DNA from: Eupeodes corollae
Taxonomy: Eukaryota > Arthropoda > Insecta > Diptera > Syrphidae
Direction: 5' to 3'
Assembly: GCF_945859685.1 (NCBI RefSeq)
Contig: NC_079148.1
Coordinates: forward strand, 9,734,001 to 9,798,000
DNA length: 64,000 nucleotides
The notes beneath the pieces are model-generated. The model was not told the origin of the DNA and searched no databases. It saw only the letters and a program-made list of their open reading frames with translations. The position numbers and the translations under genes were made by a program. Of this stretch, positions 46,801 through 58,315 are shown one piece after another; the first letter of the stretch is position 1, and each line of letters starts with the position of its first letter.

Positions 46801-49292
46801 CAGCCATCAGAGATGCCGCCTCTGAAGTGCTAGGTTTCACACGGTCGCCACAGCGAAACCCCTGGTTTGACGACGAATGCCGGTAAGTGCACGCAGCGAA
46901 ACAAGAGGCATACAAAACGGCGCGACACAAAAGGACTAGAGCTGCTCGCGAGCTCTACGAGCAGAAGAGGAGAGAGGAACACCGGTTTCTTAGATGGAAA
47001 AAAGAGAGCATGAGAAGCGCGCGATCGAGGAGATAGAGGGATGTCACAACAGGAATGAGGTTCGTAAATTTCCCAAGGGTACCAGCCAGGAACCGAAGCC
47101 TGTAAAGACGATCAGGGGAACATCGTAGTAGAACCGCAGTCGATGCTGAAAATATGAAAAGATCACTTCTCCAAATTATATAAGGGCGATGAAGAACCGA
47201 ATTCCGCTGTAAAGGAGAGAGAACCACTCAACTCAGAGGCTCCTTAACATTGCGTATAAGATCCTCTCTGCCGTATTATGTGAACGTCTGAAGCCATTCG
47301 TCAACAACCTGATTGGTCCTTATCAGTGTGGCTTCAGACCAGGAAAGTCCACTATCGACCAAATATTCACACTACGTCAGATCTTGGAAAAAACCCAGGA
47401 GTTTCAAATCGATACCCACCATCTCTTTATCGATTTTAAAGCCTCGTATGACAGCATTCATAGGGAAGAGCTTTACAGAGCAATGTCTAGTTTTGGCATC
47501 CCTGTCAAACTTATCCGTTTGTGCAGAATGACGATGAAGAATACACGCTGCTCTATCAAGGTCGGAAAAGATCTCACCGATGCATTTGATGTCAAAAAAG
47601 GTTTTAGACAAGGCGATGCACTGTCATGCGACTTCTTCAACATCGTTCCAGAAAAAATTGTGGAAAACTCAACCGTCAACACTAGAGGCACAATCTTCCA
47701 AAGGGCCATCCAGATACGCAGATTATATTGACATAATTGGAAGATCAAAGTGTGATGTCAGTGGAGCGTTTTTGAGCATTGCGTCGGAAGCGAAGAAGAT
47801 GGGTTTAGTGGTCAATGAGGGCAAGACCAAGTATAAGACTGAACAACGACGTCTTGGACAAAACGTCACCATAGAAGGCTGGGTCATGTAGAGCGAATGG
47901 ACATTAACGCTCCAGCCAGGAAGGTCTTCGAATCCAATCCAGAGGGACGGCGGGCGCAGTAGAGAAAGATTGCGACTTAGGTGGCGCACTCCGGTGGGTG
48001 AAGACCTCAATCAACTTGGCGTGCGAAATTGGAGACAGCTAGCTAGGAACCGAGCTGGCTGGAGACGCATGTTGGTTCAGGCCCAGGTCCTCCCCGACTG
48101 TAGCGCTACCTTAAGTAAGTAAGTAAGTAGGCAAAGGAAAGATATGGTTCCTTCTTACATATTCTTACCAATAGTGTTTCATATCGCTTAGAAGTTTATC
48201 TTTTTCTTCATTTTTTTTTTAAATAAGCAGTTCATACTTTTAAGATCTTAGTAACCTTCGAATATTAGCAAAAATTGAAAACTAATAACATAGAAAGAAG
48301 TCTATGTCTATGTGTCAGTTCAAAACAAATATTGAGGGAGTAATACATTTTTTGGCGATTTTATTAGTAAGGCCGAAACGAAACAAAGAGTTTTAGTACG
48401 ACCTACTTGTTGTATTACTTCACAATTCATTCCGTTGCTATTTATAACTTTTTTCTTTGTAACTGATTAAACTTAGCGAGAGTTGCTTAATTGGCACATT
48501 TCTATCAATACAAAAATTAATAATAAAATAAAATGATTCACACTTACCTGGGCATGAATTTCAGTCATCATTTTCGCCCTTTGCGAGTAATCATCGTATC
48601 GTTCAAGCAACATCTTGCCAGCCTCCTCGTTCAAGGCTGATTCGGCATTGGGAACAATGAGAAGGCATTTGATGGTAAGCAGGATGTGTTTAATGCCCAG
48701 ATCTGGTTTCCAGTCTTTCTTTAGTGTGTTGACGCAAATTTCCCCATTGGAGGCGACATTCGGATGGAAAATCTTTGTCAGGAAAAATGCTTTCGGTGGC
48801 GTTTGTGGAAAGTCTTTGCCGAGTGTAAGTTTAACACGAAACGCTCCGCTGCTGTATGGTGTTCCAGCTACAAAAAAAAAACAAAGAATATTTTCCTTGA
48901 AGTTCGTTCTTACAAGAAAATACATCCAATTGGACATCGATGGCGAGGCGATGTCAATACATACATGGGCCTTCGATAAAAGCTTGAATGTCCGTTACGT
49001 CCGAGTCGTTTATTTGAATTTTGATGCCCTCTAGCGGACTGTCGATCAACGAACGCATTTCCTTCATGACCTGGCGTATCGTCTGCGGGGAGAGATTCTC
49101 AACATTCGAGATCTTTTTGGAAGAGAAGAAAAACATCACAGGAATGTTAAAAACACACAAATCCAAATCAAAATTTCAGAAGGTTTATTAAACTCATTAA
49201 AATAAGTACAAAAACACAAGAAAGAAAAACAAGCAAACGCGAAATGCCACACAGAGGAAGGGAAGAGGAAAAGAAAAACTTACGGAACTCAT
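40858..49292 (-). CDS. UBE2S: Ubiquitin-conjugating enzyme E2 S (UBE2S)
   Basis: Four exons on the minus strand join in frame to 202 residues: 49292-49284 (MSS), 49112-48965, 48867-48548 and 40989-40858. UBE2S is the E2 that extends Lys11-linked ubiquitin chains for the anaphase-promoting complex. The UBC fold is complete: VENLSPQTIRQVMKEM, then TPYSSGAFRVKLTLGKDFP and KIFHPNVASNGEICVNTLKK with active-site C97, followed by KDWKPDLGIKHILLTIKCLL. Exon 3 ends on a codon boundary (HAQ|gtaagt). The last exon starts after ttctcttaaag with PPKTTDAKDDDGPSSKKHAV and ends KEKKRILKRL, the Lys-rich, Leu-Arg-Leu-type tail by which UBE2S docks on the APC/C. The 7.56-kb intron between them is mostly transposons. 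Confidence 0.93.
41237..44900 (+). mobile_element. Jockey-type LINE, internally deleted, inside the Tc1-like element
   Basis: ORF1 (41591 to about 42852, then 43157 on, with a frameshift near 41953 and a stop at 42640) encodes a gag-like protein. It has a coiled-coil (ALVESLQQQVKRLEEKVSLL), the Jockey-type central domain (APPPIMITGLAMFGELKSIV) and three zinc knuckles (CKRCQAFGHTQKYC, CVKCEGRHATKNC, CVNCQGNHPA...C). ORF2 keeps only the reverse transcriptase: KKSPGYDLITAQVLKEM, YRPISLIPIMAKVFEKLL, HQFGFRNKHS, AGVPQGSVLGP, ATFADDTAIL (43351-44699). There is one break near 43765. The endonuclease is missing. It ends in a poly-A run (44883-44900). A probable short target duplication aacatttt lies at 41229-41236 and 44899-44906. 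Confidence 0.85.
42850..43156 (+). mobile_element. tRNA-derived SINE, copy 5, inside Jockey ORF1
   Basis: Perfect 12-bp duplication aatcatcctgca (42838-42849, 43157-43168). The SINE splits the third zinc knuckle of the LINE gag protein, and removing it restores the reading GNHPA-SYRGCPVA. A-box tggttagtgcgttgg is at 42874-42888 and B-box ggttcgatccc at 42910-42920. This is the cleanest head in the window. The tail is gcgccacccaatttatttat. Confidence 0.95.
46020..48129 (+). mobile_element. RTE-like LINE, copy 1, in UBE2S intron
   Basis: The leader (ggagcggttttatccgtctc, near 46052) precedes an AP-endonuclease domain (RICTWNVRSFN; AEALNCCKADITAIQEVRWD; RDANIDSDHYLVVAKV). After a deletion come reverse-transcriptase parts: LNIAYKILSAVLCERLKP, YQCGFRPGKSTIDQIFTLRQ, LFIDFKASYDSIHREELYRA and KKGFRQGDALSCDFFN. 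Stops and frame changes are frequent. The 3' end is a short tandem repeat (ttaagtaagtaagtaagtag at 48112-48130), as usual for RTE-type elements. The same family occurs at 52603, 58316 (minus) and 62680. Confidence 0.8.
48131..48547. other. Remaining intron sequence of UBE2S
   Basis: Unique-looking intronic DNA between the RTE-like LINE and the exon-3 donor at 48547. No other feature seen. Confidence 0.5.
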
Positions 49293-49886
49293 TTTTGCTT
49301 GAGAATTATTTTATCGATCGATTTTTAACAAAGTTTCTAGTGCGATAAACCCGCAATTATAGCGTAGAACTTTGAAACCAATATTGAATCAGTGGAAAAA
49401 ATAATCGAATATGTTTTATTTGCTAGAGGGCTCATCAAATTAAACAATAGAAATAAAATTGAAATTATTTATCGAAAGACCTCGATTTGTTACAAATAAT
49501 TATGCAAGCTCTACATTGGCTGTGACAGTTGACACAAGTTTTGTATGGGTAGTTATGGGGATATTATTATGTCTACTCTAGATGAGCATATATGTGGAGG
49601 TAGTTCGCTGTTCTACTCTTATGTTGGATTTACATTAAACGATTTGTATCGTTGTCATTGGAATAGTTTGGGACATGGCGGCAAGACGATTTTCAGCTGC
49701 TACACATTTTAATTGTAAGAATTTATTTGGCTTATAGATGTATGGTATATATTCTTCAGATATATAGTTTGATTTCCGCAAAAAATGCAGAACAACCATA
49801 TTTCTGTATTATATGAAATGCAGAATTCTAAATTATAGTGAAGACCAGCACGTTCATCTTTATTATAGAATTTTTGTCACCATTGT
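49293..49886. other. Promoter-side flank of UBE2S
   Basis: Upstream of the UBE2S start. On the plus strand a short ATG segment at 49675 (MAARRFSAATHFN) runs into a donor-like gtaaga at 49715. It could be a divergent first exon, but no continuation was found. Confidence 0.3.
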
Positions 49887-50274
49887 GCACTCCATACACG
49901 ATTCAATTTTATTTTCAATTTAGTTGTCAACTAATCAAGATCAAGATGTCCGAAACCAGAGAGACGAGATATCAGACATGACCACAGAGATAATTCTATT
50001 GATATTATTCACGTCTCTGTTTTTTTATTTCATTTAATTTCTTGCTAGGAAAGAAATGGAATGCGTTTGGTTTGACAGTAAATCAAATGACTTGCCTACA
50101 CACACCTCAACTAAGTTGAAAACATTCACATCAACTTGAACAAATTCAAAATCCTTTGATTTTCTTCCAACTCAATCGTCAACCTTCAAAAAAATCAAAT
50201 TCAAGCCCACACACGAGTTGATTTGATGAAATTGACATTAAATTGAAAGACAAGTTGAACTGTGTATGGAGTGC
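49887..50274. mobile_element. MITE with GCACTCCATACAC termini
   Basis: 388 bp bounded by perfect 13-bp inverted repeats, gcactccatacac and gtgtatggagtgc. Pairing continues imperfectly (gattcaatttt against the complement agttcaacttg). No coding capacity. It is the only copy in the window. The target duplication is unclear. Confidence 0.65.
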
Positions 50275-50769
50275 TTAAGTGTTACCACAATGTTGAAAGC
50301 ATAACAAAAGATTAACATTTCTTCTTTATTTTAAAATGTTTCTATGTTAATTTTTTTTACGATTTGATACACTTTATTCAAGAATTGTATTTAAATTTCA
50401 TTTTGATTGTTACGTTAATGCAACTATTTTCAATATTTTCATACGTTAGTGAGATACTTCTCCAAATTTCAATACGGTTTTACTATATAAAAAACTATCA
50501 TTTAAAGACCATGCAAAAACACTGTGTACCTAGTTATGGCCATACCTTTTTTCTTTGAAAGCAAGTTTTTTCGGTGGCCCGAAATATTTCATAATATTTT
50601 CAGGAAGGATTGCAGCCAAACTGCACAGTAAAAACTTTCTAGCATTTTATAGGAAGTACAAAAGAGAAACTTCTGGTGTATTCTTTTTCAATTTGGGGTT
50701 TTAACATATACATATCTCTACTTTTCTGCATTTTGCAGATGCAGATACATGTAAATTTACTTAAAGTAG
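50275..50769. other. AT-rich spacer
   Basis: Nothing recognised. Confidence 0.4.
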
Positions 50770-51205
50770 CCTGCCTGGTGAATTTTAATCCTGAGGCTCC
50801 ACAAGAGTAAAATCCAATCCAGCTCTCTTCCGCAATCTTATCCGCATTCCGCAATTCATTGTTTTTTTTTTTGATTGGGCATATTATGTCTTGCCATGAG
50901 TAACCTCAAATGTTACATTTGACATTAGAAACGGTTAATCTGTTGTTTAGTTTTTTGTAGGTGTTCTGTGCCTAGTAAAGATAACTTTGAATTAATGGCA
51001 CTCGACGACAATTTAAACGAAATGAAATTTTAATTTTAAAAAGACTGTGAAAAATGGACGCTTACCACTACCCACAACACAAACGTCAAATTTGATGACA
51101 TAATTTTGAACAGCTCGAAAAATCCAAACTGCGATGACCGGATCATGTACTGGATGTTGGATTGTTGGTTTCTATTGGATTATCTGATGACAGGCCGATA
51201 CTTGA
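50770..51205 (-). mobile_element. Inverted-repeat non-autonomous element, copy C
   Basis: Blocks gaggctccacaagagtaaaa (about 50792), cttgccatgagtaacctcaa (about 50890) and aatccaaactgcgatgaccg (about 51121) match copy B in reverse, and the last also matches copy A. It ends with ttctattggattatctgatg then acaggccgat; the outer hairpin arm is missing on this side. Confidence 0.6.
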
Positions 51206-51435
51206 TTACTTTCGGAGTTGCTTAAGTGCGCGATGTTTGAGCAACTAACGATCGAACTATTTGTTTTAGAAAAAGTTGTATGTGAGCTCCTAGCCTTAGG
51301 GTCCAGTTATAGTTCTTATTATTTTTTTTTTTTGAAAATTTTATTTCGAGATTTAAATTTGAGAAAAGAGAACATTAAATTGAAATTGTGATGTTAAAAA
51401 TGTTGTTGAGGTTTGTCTCTAAAATAAATAATTTA

Positions 51436-51655
51436 GGTGGCGCAACAGTCAATTGAGAACTAGAACAATGGGCATAGTGACTAAGAAATCTTAACTACTT
51501 CCGTGTGTGAGTAATGTTGTCAGTATTTGATGGGACCTACATTTTTTCAAGTATTTGCAAGAAGCAGTATCCGTGAAAATGGCACAAGCAGGTATTGAAC
51601 CAACGCCATCTGGCATGACAGTCCCCAGCACTAACCATTACACCACAGGCTTTAT
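51436..51655 (-). mobile_element. tRNA-derived SINE, copy 6 (diverged, shortened)
   Basis: Minus-strand copy from aggtggcgcaacagtc (51436) to the head near 51655 (complement of the B-box: ggtattgaacc; A-box region cactaaccattacacc). It has an internal deletion of about 60 bp and more substitutions than the other copies. No convincing target duplication. Confidence 0.75.
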
Positions 51656-52404
51656 TTCAGTCATATGTATATATTTTCAATTGTATGTCATATTTTGGAT
51701 AGAAATCATAAATGTGACAGATATGGAAATATTCCTTATTCAAATCATTAAATTAGAAAATTTGAGTGATGCACAATTGTTTCCGTTCTTAAGAAAATTA
51801 TCAGTTTTCGGTTTTTTCACAAAAGATGGTGTTCATAGTGAGAGAAAAATTACTTCAAAATAGTCTAATGGGAAGCACCATCAAAAACTGCGTTCACCAA
51901 CAAATATACATCCTTACGAACGATTCTCGATGTACATACAAATGTCCTTGGCCTGAAATTCAGCTCTTAAGCTGTATTCACATGAGCACGACCAACGACC
52001 AACGAATGAACGAATATTCGTCGATTTTGATATTTCTTTCACATGAGAGTTTTTAATTCGTCGCGAATAAAGTTTGACTTTGACAATTGTCACCGCCATT
52101 CACCACCGAAACCAAAACAAGAATGATTTTTTTAGGTTAAGTACGCGCGATTGTTTTATTTGTTGCGAGTGTGGATAATAGAGTTTGACAGTTCGTTGAC
52201 TTATTTTAGAGACGTCAAATGAATTAAAATGTAGGCTGTTATATAAAAAAAACGTCAATTGGGTTTACATAAAAATTTTACCGAATATGTTCATGAATTG
52301 TATCGTACATATGAATTTCTTTGTTTTCAAGATTTATGTGTCTAAATAAGCTTTTTAACTTCCCATTTTAAGTTATATTGTAATTGCTCCGATTGGTCTA
52401 ATTT
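51656..52404. other. Non-coding spacer
   Basis: No gene seen. It contains gacgaccaacgaatgaacga-like simple strings near 51986-52020. Confidence 0.35.
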
Positions 52405-52560
52405 AAAATTTTCAATCTTTTGACGTGTCAAGGTCCCTAGAATCCAAACCAAATGTGTTAAAAGAGATGTTTGTCTGCGTGTCCTTTTTTTTAGCGGAGA
52501 CATCTCAGGGACTAACAAATACTTTTTTTTACAGATTTTAATATCAAGAGGGCTTTGAAC
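52405..52560 (+). mobile_element. End fragment of the array-carrying element
   Basis: aaaattttcaatcttttgac followed by gtgtcaaggtccctagaa matches the left end of copy A (13211-13255). The next ~100 bp (gcgtgtcc..ctcagggact) also follows copy A. The internal array is absent. Confidence 0.5.
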
Positions 52561-52602
52561 CAATAATAACTAAAAATAATAATGCTATCAACTGAAAAAA
52601 AG

Positions 52603-53237
52603 GAGACTAAACTAAACGAACTATAGAGGTATCAGTCTACTTAACATCGCCTAAGAAATCTTCTCTGCCGTAATATGTCAACGTCTAAAGCCCATCGTCA
52701 ACAACCTGATAGGTCCTTATCAGTGTGGTTTTAGACCAGAAAAGTCCACAGTCGATGCAATATTTACATTACGGCAGATCCTGGAAAAAACCCAAACACA
52801 CCAAATCAACGCCCACCATATTTTCAACGATTTAAAGGCCGCATATGACAGCAACTACATGGACAGACTACAAGGCATGTTTAGTTTTTGCACCCCTACC
52901 AAACTCGTTTGTTTGTGAAGGATGACTACGGAGAATTCACACTGCTCCATAAAGGTTGGAAACAACTTAACAGAACCTTTCGATGTCAAAAAAGGTTTTA
53001 GACAAGGTGATGCGCTGGGTCACGTAGAGCGCATGAAAAGTCCTCGAATCCATACCCACAGGAAAGCGCAGTAGAGAAAGACCGCGGATCAGTTGGCGCG
53101 CACAAGTTTAAAGTGACCTCATCCAACTTGGAGAGCGAAACTGGAGACATCTAGCTAGGGACCGAGCTAAATGAAGAAGTTTGTTAGGTAAGGCTCTATT
53201 TCACACAGGACTGTAGCGCCACCTTAAGTAAGTAAGT
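52603..53237 (+). mobile_element. RTE-like LINE, copy 2 (fragment)
   Basis: Contains YQCGFRPEKSTVDAIFTLRQ and KKGFRQGDAL, then jumps by deletion to the 3' region. It ends ccaccttaagtaagtaagta at 53237. It is heavily broken. Confidence 0.75.
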
Positions 53238-54175
53238 AATGCTGTCAACTTCAATTAAACACGATTGGTATGAATTACATAAACTTAACCAATAATAATT
53301 TGTTTCATAATTCAAAAAATTAATGAGACGTTAATAAAATGGGATTTTAGGAGTTGGGATTTCAAAAAGTGGGATGAAAAAAGCGGGATATCGAACTTAA
53401 ACCATTTTAAATTGATTAAATATAAATTAAATCAAAGACCACAATAAATATGCCCTAAAAAAACCTACCATATTACGTTAAAATTATCTAAAAAAAAACT
53501 TGTTGACAAACTGGAGCTATTTTAGTTAGAAAATTAGACGTTATTACACTAAATAAGAAAAAGTTATTACCAAGCTCTTATTAAATTTAATAATCCACCG
53601 TTAAGTAATAAAAACAAAACAACAATCATCAAAGTACTTTAATTGTTACAATAATTTATAACCTTGACATGAGTCTCGCAGAAATGTAATTGACAAGAAA
53701 AACACAACCAACTGGTTTCATTTATTACACTTTTAACAAAACCACAAACCTCATCAAATTAATAACGGCGCAACAGCAAACAAAATTCACACACCTGCCA
53801 AGCCGTGTGTGTTATTATTATTAAATCCATATTTGATGCATTACATACCCCCTCTGCCAAACACTCAATATTTAGCAACTTTCAAGCCACATTTTCATAT
53901 TTTGATGACGATGCGGTGGAAAACTTTCGCTGGCGGGGTTTGGTTCGCAGTTTTATAAATATCAACCTTTCGCGTTGAAGAAATTCTATTACACGCGCCA
54001 TTAAATTTGCATTTTATCCAAAAGTTGAGAATGTGACATTATGTGGGGCTAAAACTTTAGCTTGAGCTTCAACTTCAAGCTTCAAAGGGTAATATAGTAA
54101 ATCAAAAGCGAAGTACTCTTGACAGTACAACTTGGTGAGGCTTAGCTGCTGGAATCATCACAAGTAAAAATAAGT
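53238..54175. other. Upstream flank of the sulfotransferase gene
   Basis: No coding feature. The gcggggtttggttcgcagtt-type stretch near 53936-53955 and the following tataaatatcaacc (53954) could belong to the promoter; a TATA-like tataaat lies about 220 bp before the ATG. Confidence 0.35.
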
Positions 54176-55504
54176 ATGGCTTCAAATAAGACCGAAGACG
54201 AACACTTAAAATTCCCTTATGATATTGTTCCCATCGATCCAGAGATCAATTCCGAGCTTCTGGACTTCTTCCATGGTAGGATCATTATTGTCCTCAAAAG
54301 ACTGTTAACAAAATATGGATTGGATAATTTTTCGCAGGTGAACGTGATGGATTTGTACAAGTTGGACCGAGTAAATATTTTTTCGCTCAAAATTTTAAAA
54401 ATTCAGCGGAAGGATATTACAATTTTGAGGCTAGACAAAGTGACGTGTGGGTTGCGACTTTTCCTAGATCCGGAACTACATGGACTCAGGAAATGGTTTG
54501 GTTAATTTCAAATAATTTGAATTTCAAGAAAGCCAGAGATCAGCCACTTACAAAAAGATTTCCATTTTTTGAGTAAGTTTTTAATCTTATTTTATTAATT
54601 TAGGAATTTGTTTTTATTTGAAAAGTATTGATTTTATTGTTGTTGTTTCTCAAGATTCAACCACTGTATGCATCCTGAAGTGAAAAGTGAACTTCTTAGT
54701 GAAAACGCGAATTATCCAGAGAAACAGGAATTCATCGAAGTAATATCTCAGCCAGGCTATGAGTTTTTGAAAAATGTGACAGAACAAAGATTCATTAAAA
54801 CTCATTTACCATTTTCACTAATGCCAACGTCTGTTATGGAGAAAAAGTGTAAAGTAGGTTTTTGAGACAAATGTATTGTTAAACAAATTAAAGTTTATAG
54901 TTTTTCTTTATTTTTATAAAAAGGTTATTTATGTAGCTCGAAATCCAAAGGATGTAGCAGTGTCCTTCTATTATCTCAATAGACTCTACAAAACTCAAGG
55001 ATACGTTGGAGACTTTGAACGTTATTGGACATATTTCGAGAAAGGACTGAGTAAGTCTTCTGAATCTAGATTAGAATGATTTTGAAAAGTACTCTATATG
55101 AATTATATGTTGAAGATACATGGATGCCATATTGGAGTCACATCAAAGAAGGTTGGGATAATCGTCATCATCCAAATGTTTTATTTTTATTCTATGAGGA
55201 TATGGTGAAAGATTTGAGGAAAGTTTTAACTAAACTCTCCAATTTCTTGGGAAAAGAACTCACCAGTGAAGATTATGAAAATCTCATGAATCATTTAAAT
55301 GTTGCAAATTTTAAACAAAATACAGCAATAAATGGAAAAGAAATGAACGATATTGGATTAACGATTAAAGGGGAGGCTGCATTTGTACGAAAAGGGACTG
55401 TAATCGATGGATGGCAAGCAGAATATAGTGACAAATTGAAAGCGAGAGCTGAGAAGTGGATACGAGAGAATATGGAAAAGACGGGAATAGTTTTCCCTGA
55501 ATGA
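54176..55504 (+). CDS. Cytosolic sulfotransferase (SULT family)
   Basis: Five exons (54176-54275, 54338-54572, 54655-54853, 54924-55050, 55116-55504) join in frame to 349 residues, all with GT..AG introns of 62-82 bp. SULTs move a sulfo group from PAPS to hydroxyl or amine groups of small molecules. The 5'-phosphosulfate loop FPRSGTTW is at 75-82, and catalytic H162 lies in RFIKTHLPFSLMP. The 3'-phosphate site YVARNPKDVAVSFYY has R184 and S192. The FLFYEDM stretch follows, and the C-terminal RKGTVIDGW (about 312-320) matches the RKGxxGDW motif, with a two-residue-type variation. There is no signal peptide. The gene appears intact. The substrate cannot be inferred. Confidence 0.94.
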
Positions 55505-55533
55505 AATCATTTGAATATGTATAATTTTAATTT

Positions 55534-56791
55534 CATTTGAATTTTGTTTTTGCACATAGACATAGCTTTATTGTATTTACATACCTACAAAAATACCTGA
55601 TACTATTTTTTAAAACATAAAAATAAACTATATAATGGCTTCTCAGAGATTTAACTATCAATGAGCTAAAAGTATTTTCAATGAAAAATTGTTTATATTG
55701 TTGGAAGATTTGGCAGATTTTGTTCCACATTCTGAAAATTTAATTGTCAGATAGTTAGGTGATAATTCTCTGACAGTGACGTTTAGAAAAATATTGCCAG
55801 GTTGGCAGCTCACATCGTTGGCAGATGTTTACGAAAAACTGGTCGATCTGTTGACAGATATTGTCAAACCAATCAAAAGTTTTGTGCGTAGTTGTCGTTG
55901 TAGAGTTTGTAAACAGAATTGAAAATATTACAATTGCCTCTATTTGGACTGTGTATGGCTTAGAAGACAGATGGACCATGATTTTTTTACGTTTGAATCC
56001 GCGTTGAAGATTTATTATGTATGATTGACAGCCATTGTCAGATGTCTTGAACAAAGACAACATGATTTTTTATCGAAAGGACATCAAATTTAATTAGTCA
56101 AATAAAAGACTATTTTAATTAAATTGTTTTTAAGGTTTAACAAATTGTACTGTCATTAAAAATAGTTCCACTTTAATACCTCATGTGATTTATAAAAAAG
56201 CTTTTAATATAAGATTCTCATGTAAGATATTTAATCTGCTAATTATATGATTTAGAAGTATTTATAAATTGGCGAATTAATTTTGTTTCGTGTGCCAATG
56301 TTATTATAAAACGGTATGCATGCAATGAGTTTAATTGTGTAGCTTGTTAAAGGTATCGGGTGTTTTTTAAGGGCTTGAGAACTTCAAATAATAAAGACAG
56401 AAATATTGTTAAAATTATGTTTTATTATAATTTAATACAATTTATTTTTTTTTATCATAGTTTGCGGCATATGTCTATGGTCCGTTCGATCCGCCTTTTC
56501 CGATTAATCGGCCACCCAACACAGCGAACTGATTTTGTTTAAAGTAAATGTCAACAATTTGAAAGCGGTTTTCCGGAGTTTAACGACAAATATGTTCATT
56601 ATAAGTACTATTAAATCATACTGAATGGAAATAACCAAGAGATTTTGACATTCTCAACTGTCAAATACATTTAAAAAAACCTAATCATTTTTGTCAGATG
56701 TTTACACGTAGAAAGTTACTATTGAAAGTGTCAGAAACTAAGTATGGCTGATAAAGTGAACTAAAACTGCGAATTATGTAGGTACATATTA
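55534..56791. repeat. 1.26-kb tandem duplication, unit 1
   Basis: Starts 30 bp after the sulfotransferase stop at catttgaattttgttt and runs to the next occurrence of the same string. It aligns with 56792-58055 over its full length with few differences. Notable content: a gacagatattgtcaaaccaa region (about 55853) that is open on the minus strand, and a later segment beginning gggtgttttttaagggcttg (56358) that resembles the end of the DD41D element. The open frames are not supported as genes. Confidence 0.9.
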
Positions 56792-58055
56792 CATTTGAAT
56801 TTTGTTTATATACATAGACATAGCTTTATTGTATTTACATACCTACATATATACCTGATATTATTTTCGAAAAAATAAAAATAAACTATATAATGGCTTC
56901 TTAGAGATTTAACTACCAATTAGCTAACAGAGTTTTTTAATGAAAAACTGTCTGTTTATATGATTGGCAGATTTTGCCCCCATTTCGACAGTTTAATTGG
57001 CAGATGGTCAGTTGACAGTTCTCTTACAGTGACGTTTTGAAAAATATTGCCAGGTTGGCAGCTTACATCGTTGGCAGATGTTTACGAAAAACTGGTCGAT
57101 CTGTTGACAGATATTGTCAAACCAATCAAAAGTTTTGTGCGTAGTTGTCGTTATAGATTTTGTAAACAGAATTGAAAATATTACAATTGACTCTATTTTG
57201 ACTGTGTGCCGTTTAGAAGACAGTTGGACCATGTTTTTTTTTTAAGCGTTAATCCGCGTTGAAGATTTATTATGTATGATAAATGAAGTAATTGACAGCC
57301 ATTGTCAGATGTCTTGATAAAAGACAACATGATTTTTTATCGAAAGGGCATCAAATTTAATTAGTCAAATAAAAGACTATTTTAATTAAATTGTTTTTAA
57401 GGTTTAACAAATTGTACTGTCATTAAAAATAGTTCCACTTTAATACCTCATGTGATCTATAAAAAAGCTTTTAATATAAGATTCTCATGTAAGATATTTA
57501 ATCTGCTAATTATATGATTTAGAAGTATTTATAAATTGGCGAATTAATTTTGTTTCGTGTGACAATGTTATTATAAAACGGTATGCATGCAATGCGTTTA
57601 ATTGTGTAGCTTGTTAAAGGTATCGGGTGTTTTTTAAGAGCTTGAGAACTTCAAATAATAAAGACAGAAATATTGTTAAAATTATGTTTTATTATAATTT
57701 AATACAATTTATTTTTTTTTATCATAGTTTGCGGCATATGTCTATGGTCCGTTCGATCCGCCTTTTCCGATTAATCGGCCACCCAACACAGCGAACTGAT
57801 TTTGTTTAAAGTAAATGTCCACAATTTGAAAGCGGTTTTCCGGAGTTTAACGACAAATATGTTCATTATAAGTATTATTAAATCATACTGAATAGAAATA
57901 ACCAAGATATTTTGACATTCTCAACTATTATATACATTTAAAAAAACCTAACCATTTTTGTCAGATGTTCACACGTAGAAAGTTACTATTGAAAGTGTCA
58001 GAAACTAAGTATGGCTGATAAAGTGAACTAAAACTGCGAATTATGTAGGTACATA
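56792..58055. repeat. 1.26-kb tandem duplication, unit 2
   Basis: Second unit, offset 1258 bp from the first. It ends at aattatgtaggtacatattt. Differences include a small insertion (tgataaatgaagtaattgac near 57278) and the variant gggtgttttttaagagcttg (57625), which is closer to the DD41D terminus than unit 1. Confidence 0.9.
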
Positions 58056-58315
58056 TTTATAGTATTGGAATATGACATGGGAGAGATCCATTTCTTTTTT
58101 TTAAATTTTGAACTAAAAAATACTAAAAAGCTCAGCCGGTACACCTCGTCGTTCCATCTTCTCCCCTTCGATGCATACGGGACCGTAGATCACACGAAGA
58201 GCTTTTCTCTCGAAACGACCCAAGGTGCTTTCATCCGTTTTTGTCATAGTCCGTGCTAAGGGTCTTATATAGCAAAACTTTGGTCCCTCGAGAGGACTTT
58301 ACCACTCAATTGCTT

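Noticed and set aside
49675..49714. Divergent first exon opposite UBE2S with a mitochondrial-like N-terminus
   Set aside because: Only 13 codons plus a donor-like gtaaga; no downstream exon found, so not called as a gene.
54276..54337. Single long first exon of the sulfotransferase (frame 54176-54505)
   Set aside because: That frame reads through intron 1 into the wrong frame. Splicing cat g|gtagga to ttcgcag|gt restores the FPRSGTTW loop.
55755..57232. Similar minus-strand frames in both units of the tandem duplication
   Set aside because: Their similarity follows from the DNA duplication, the frames differ in length and start, and no domain is present.
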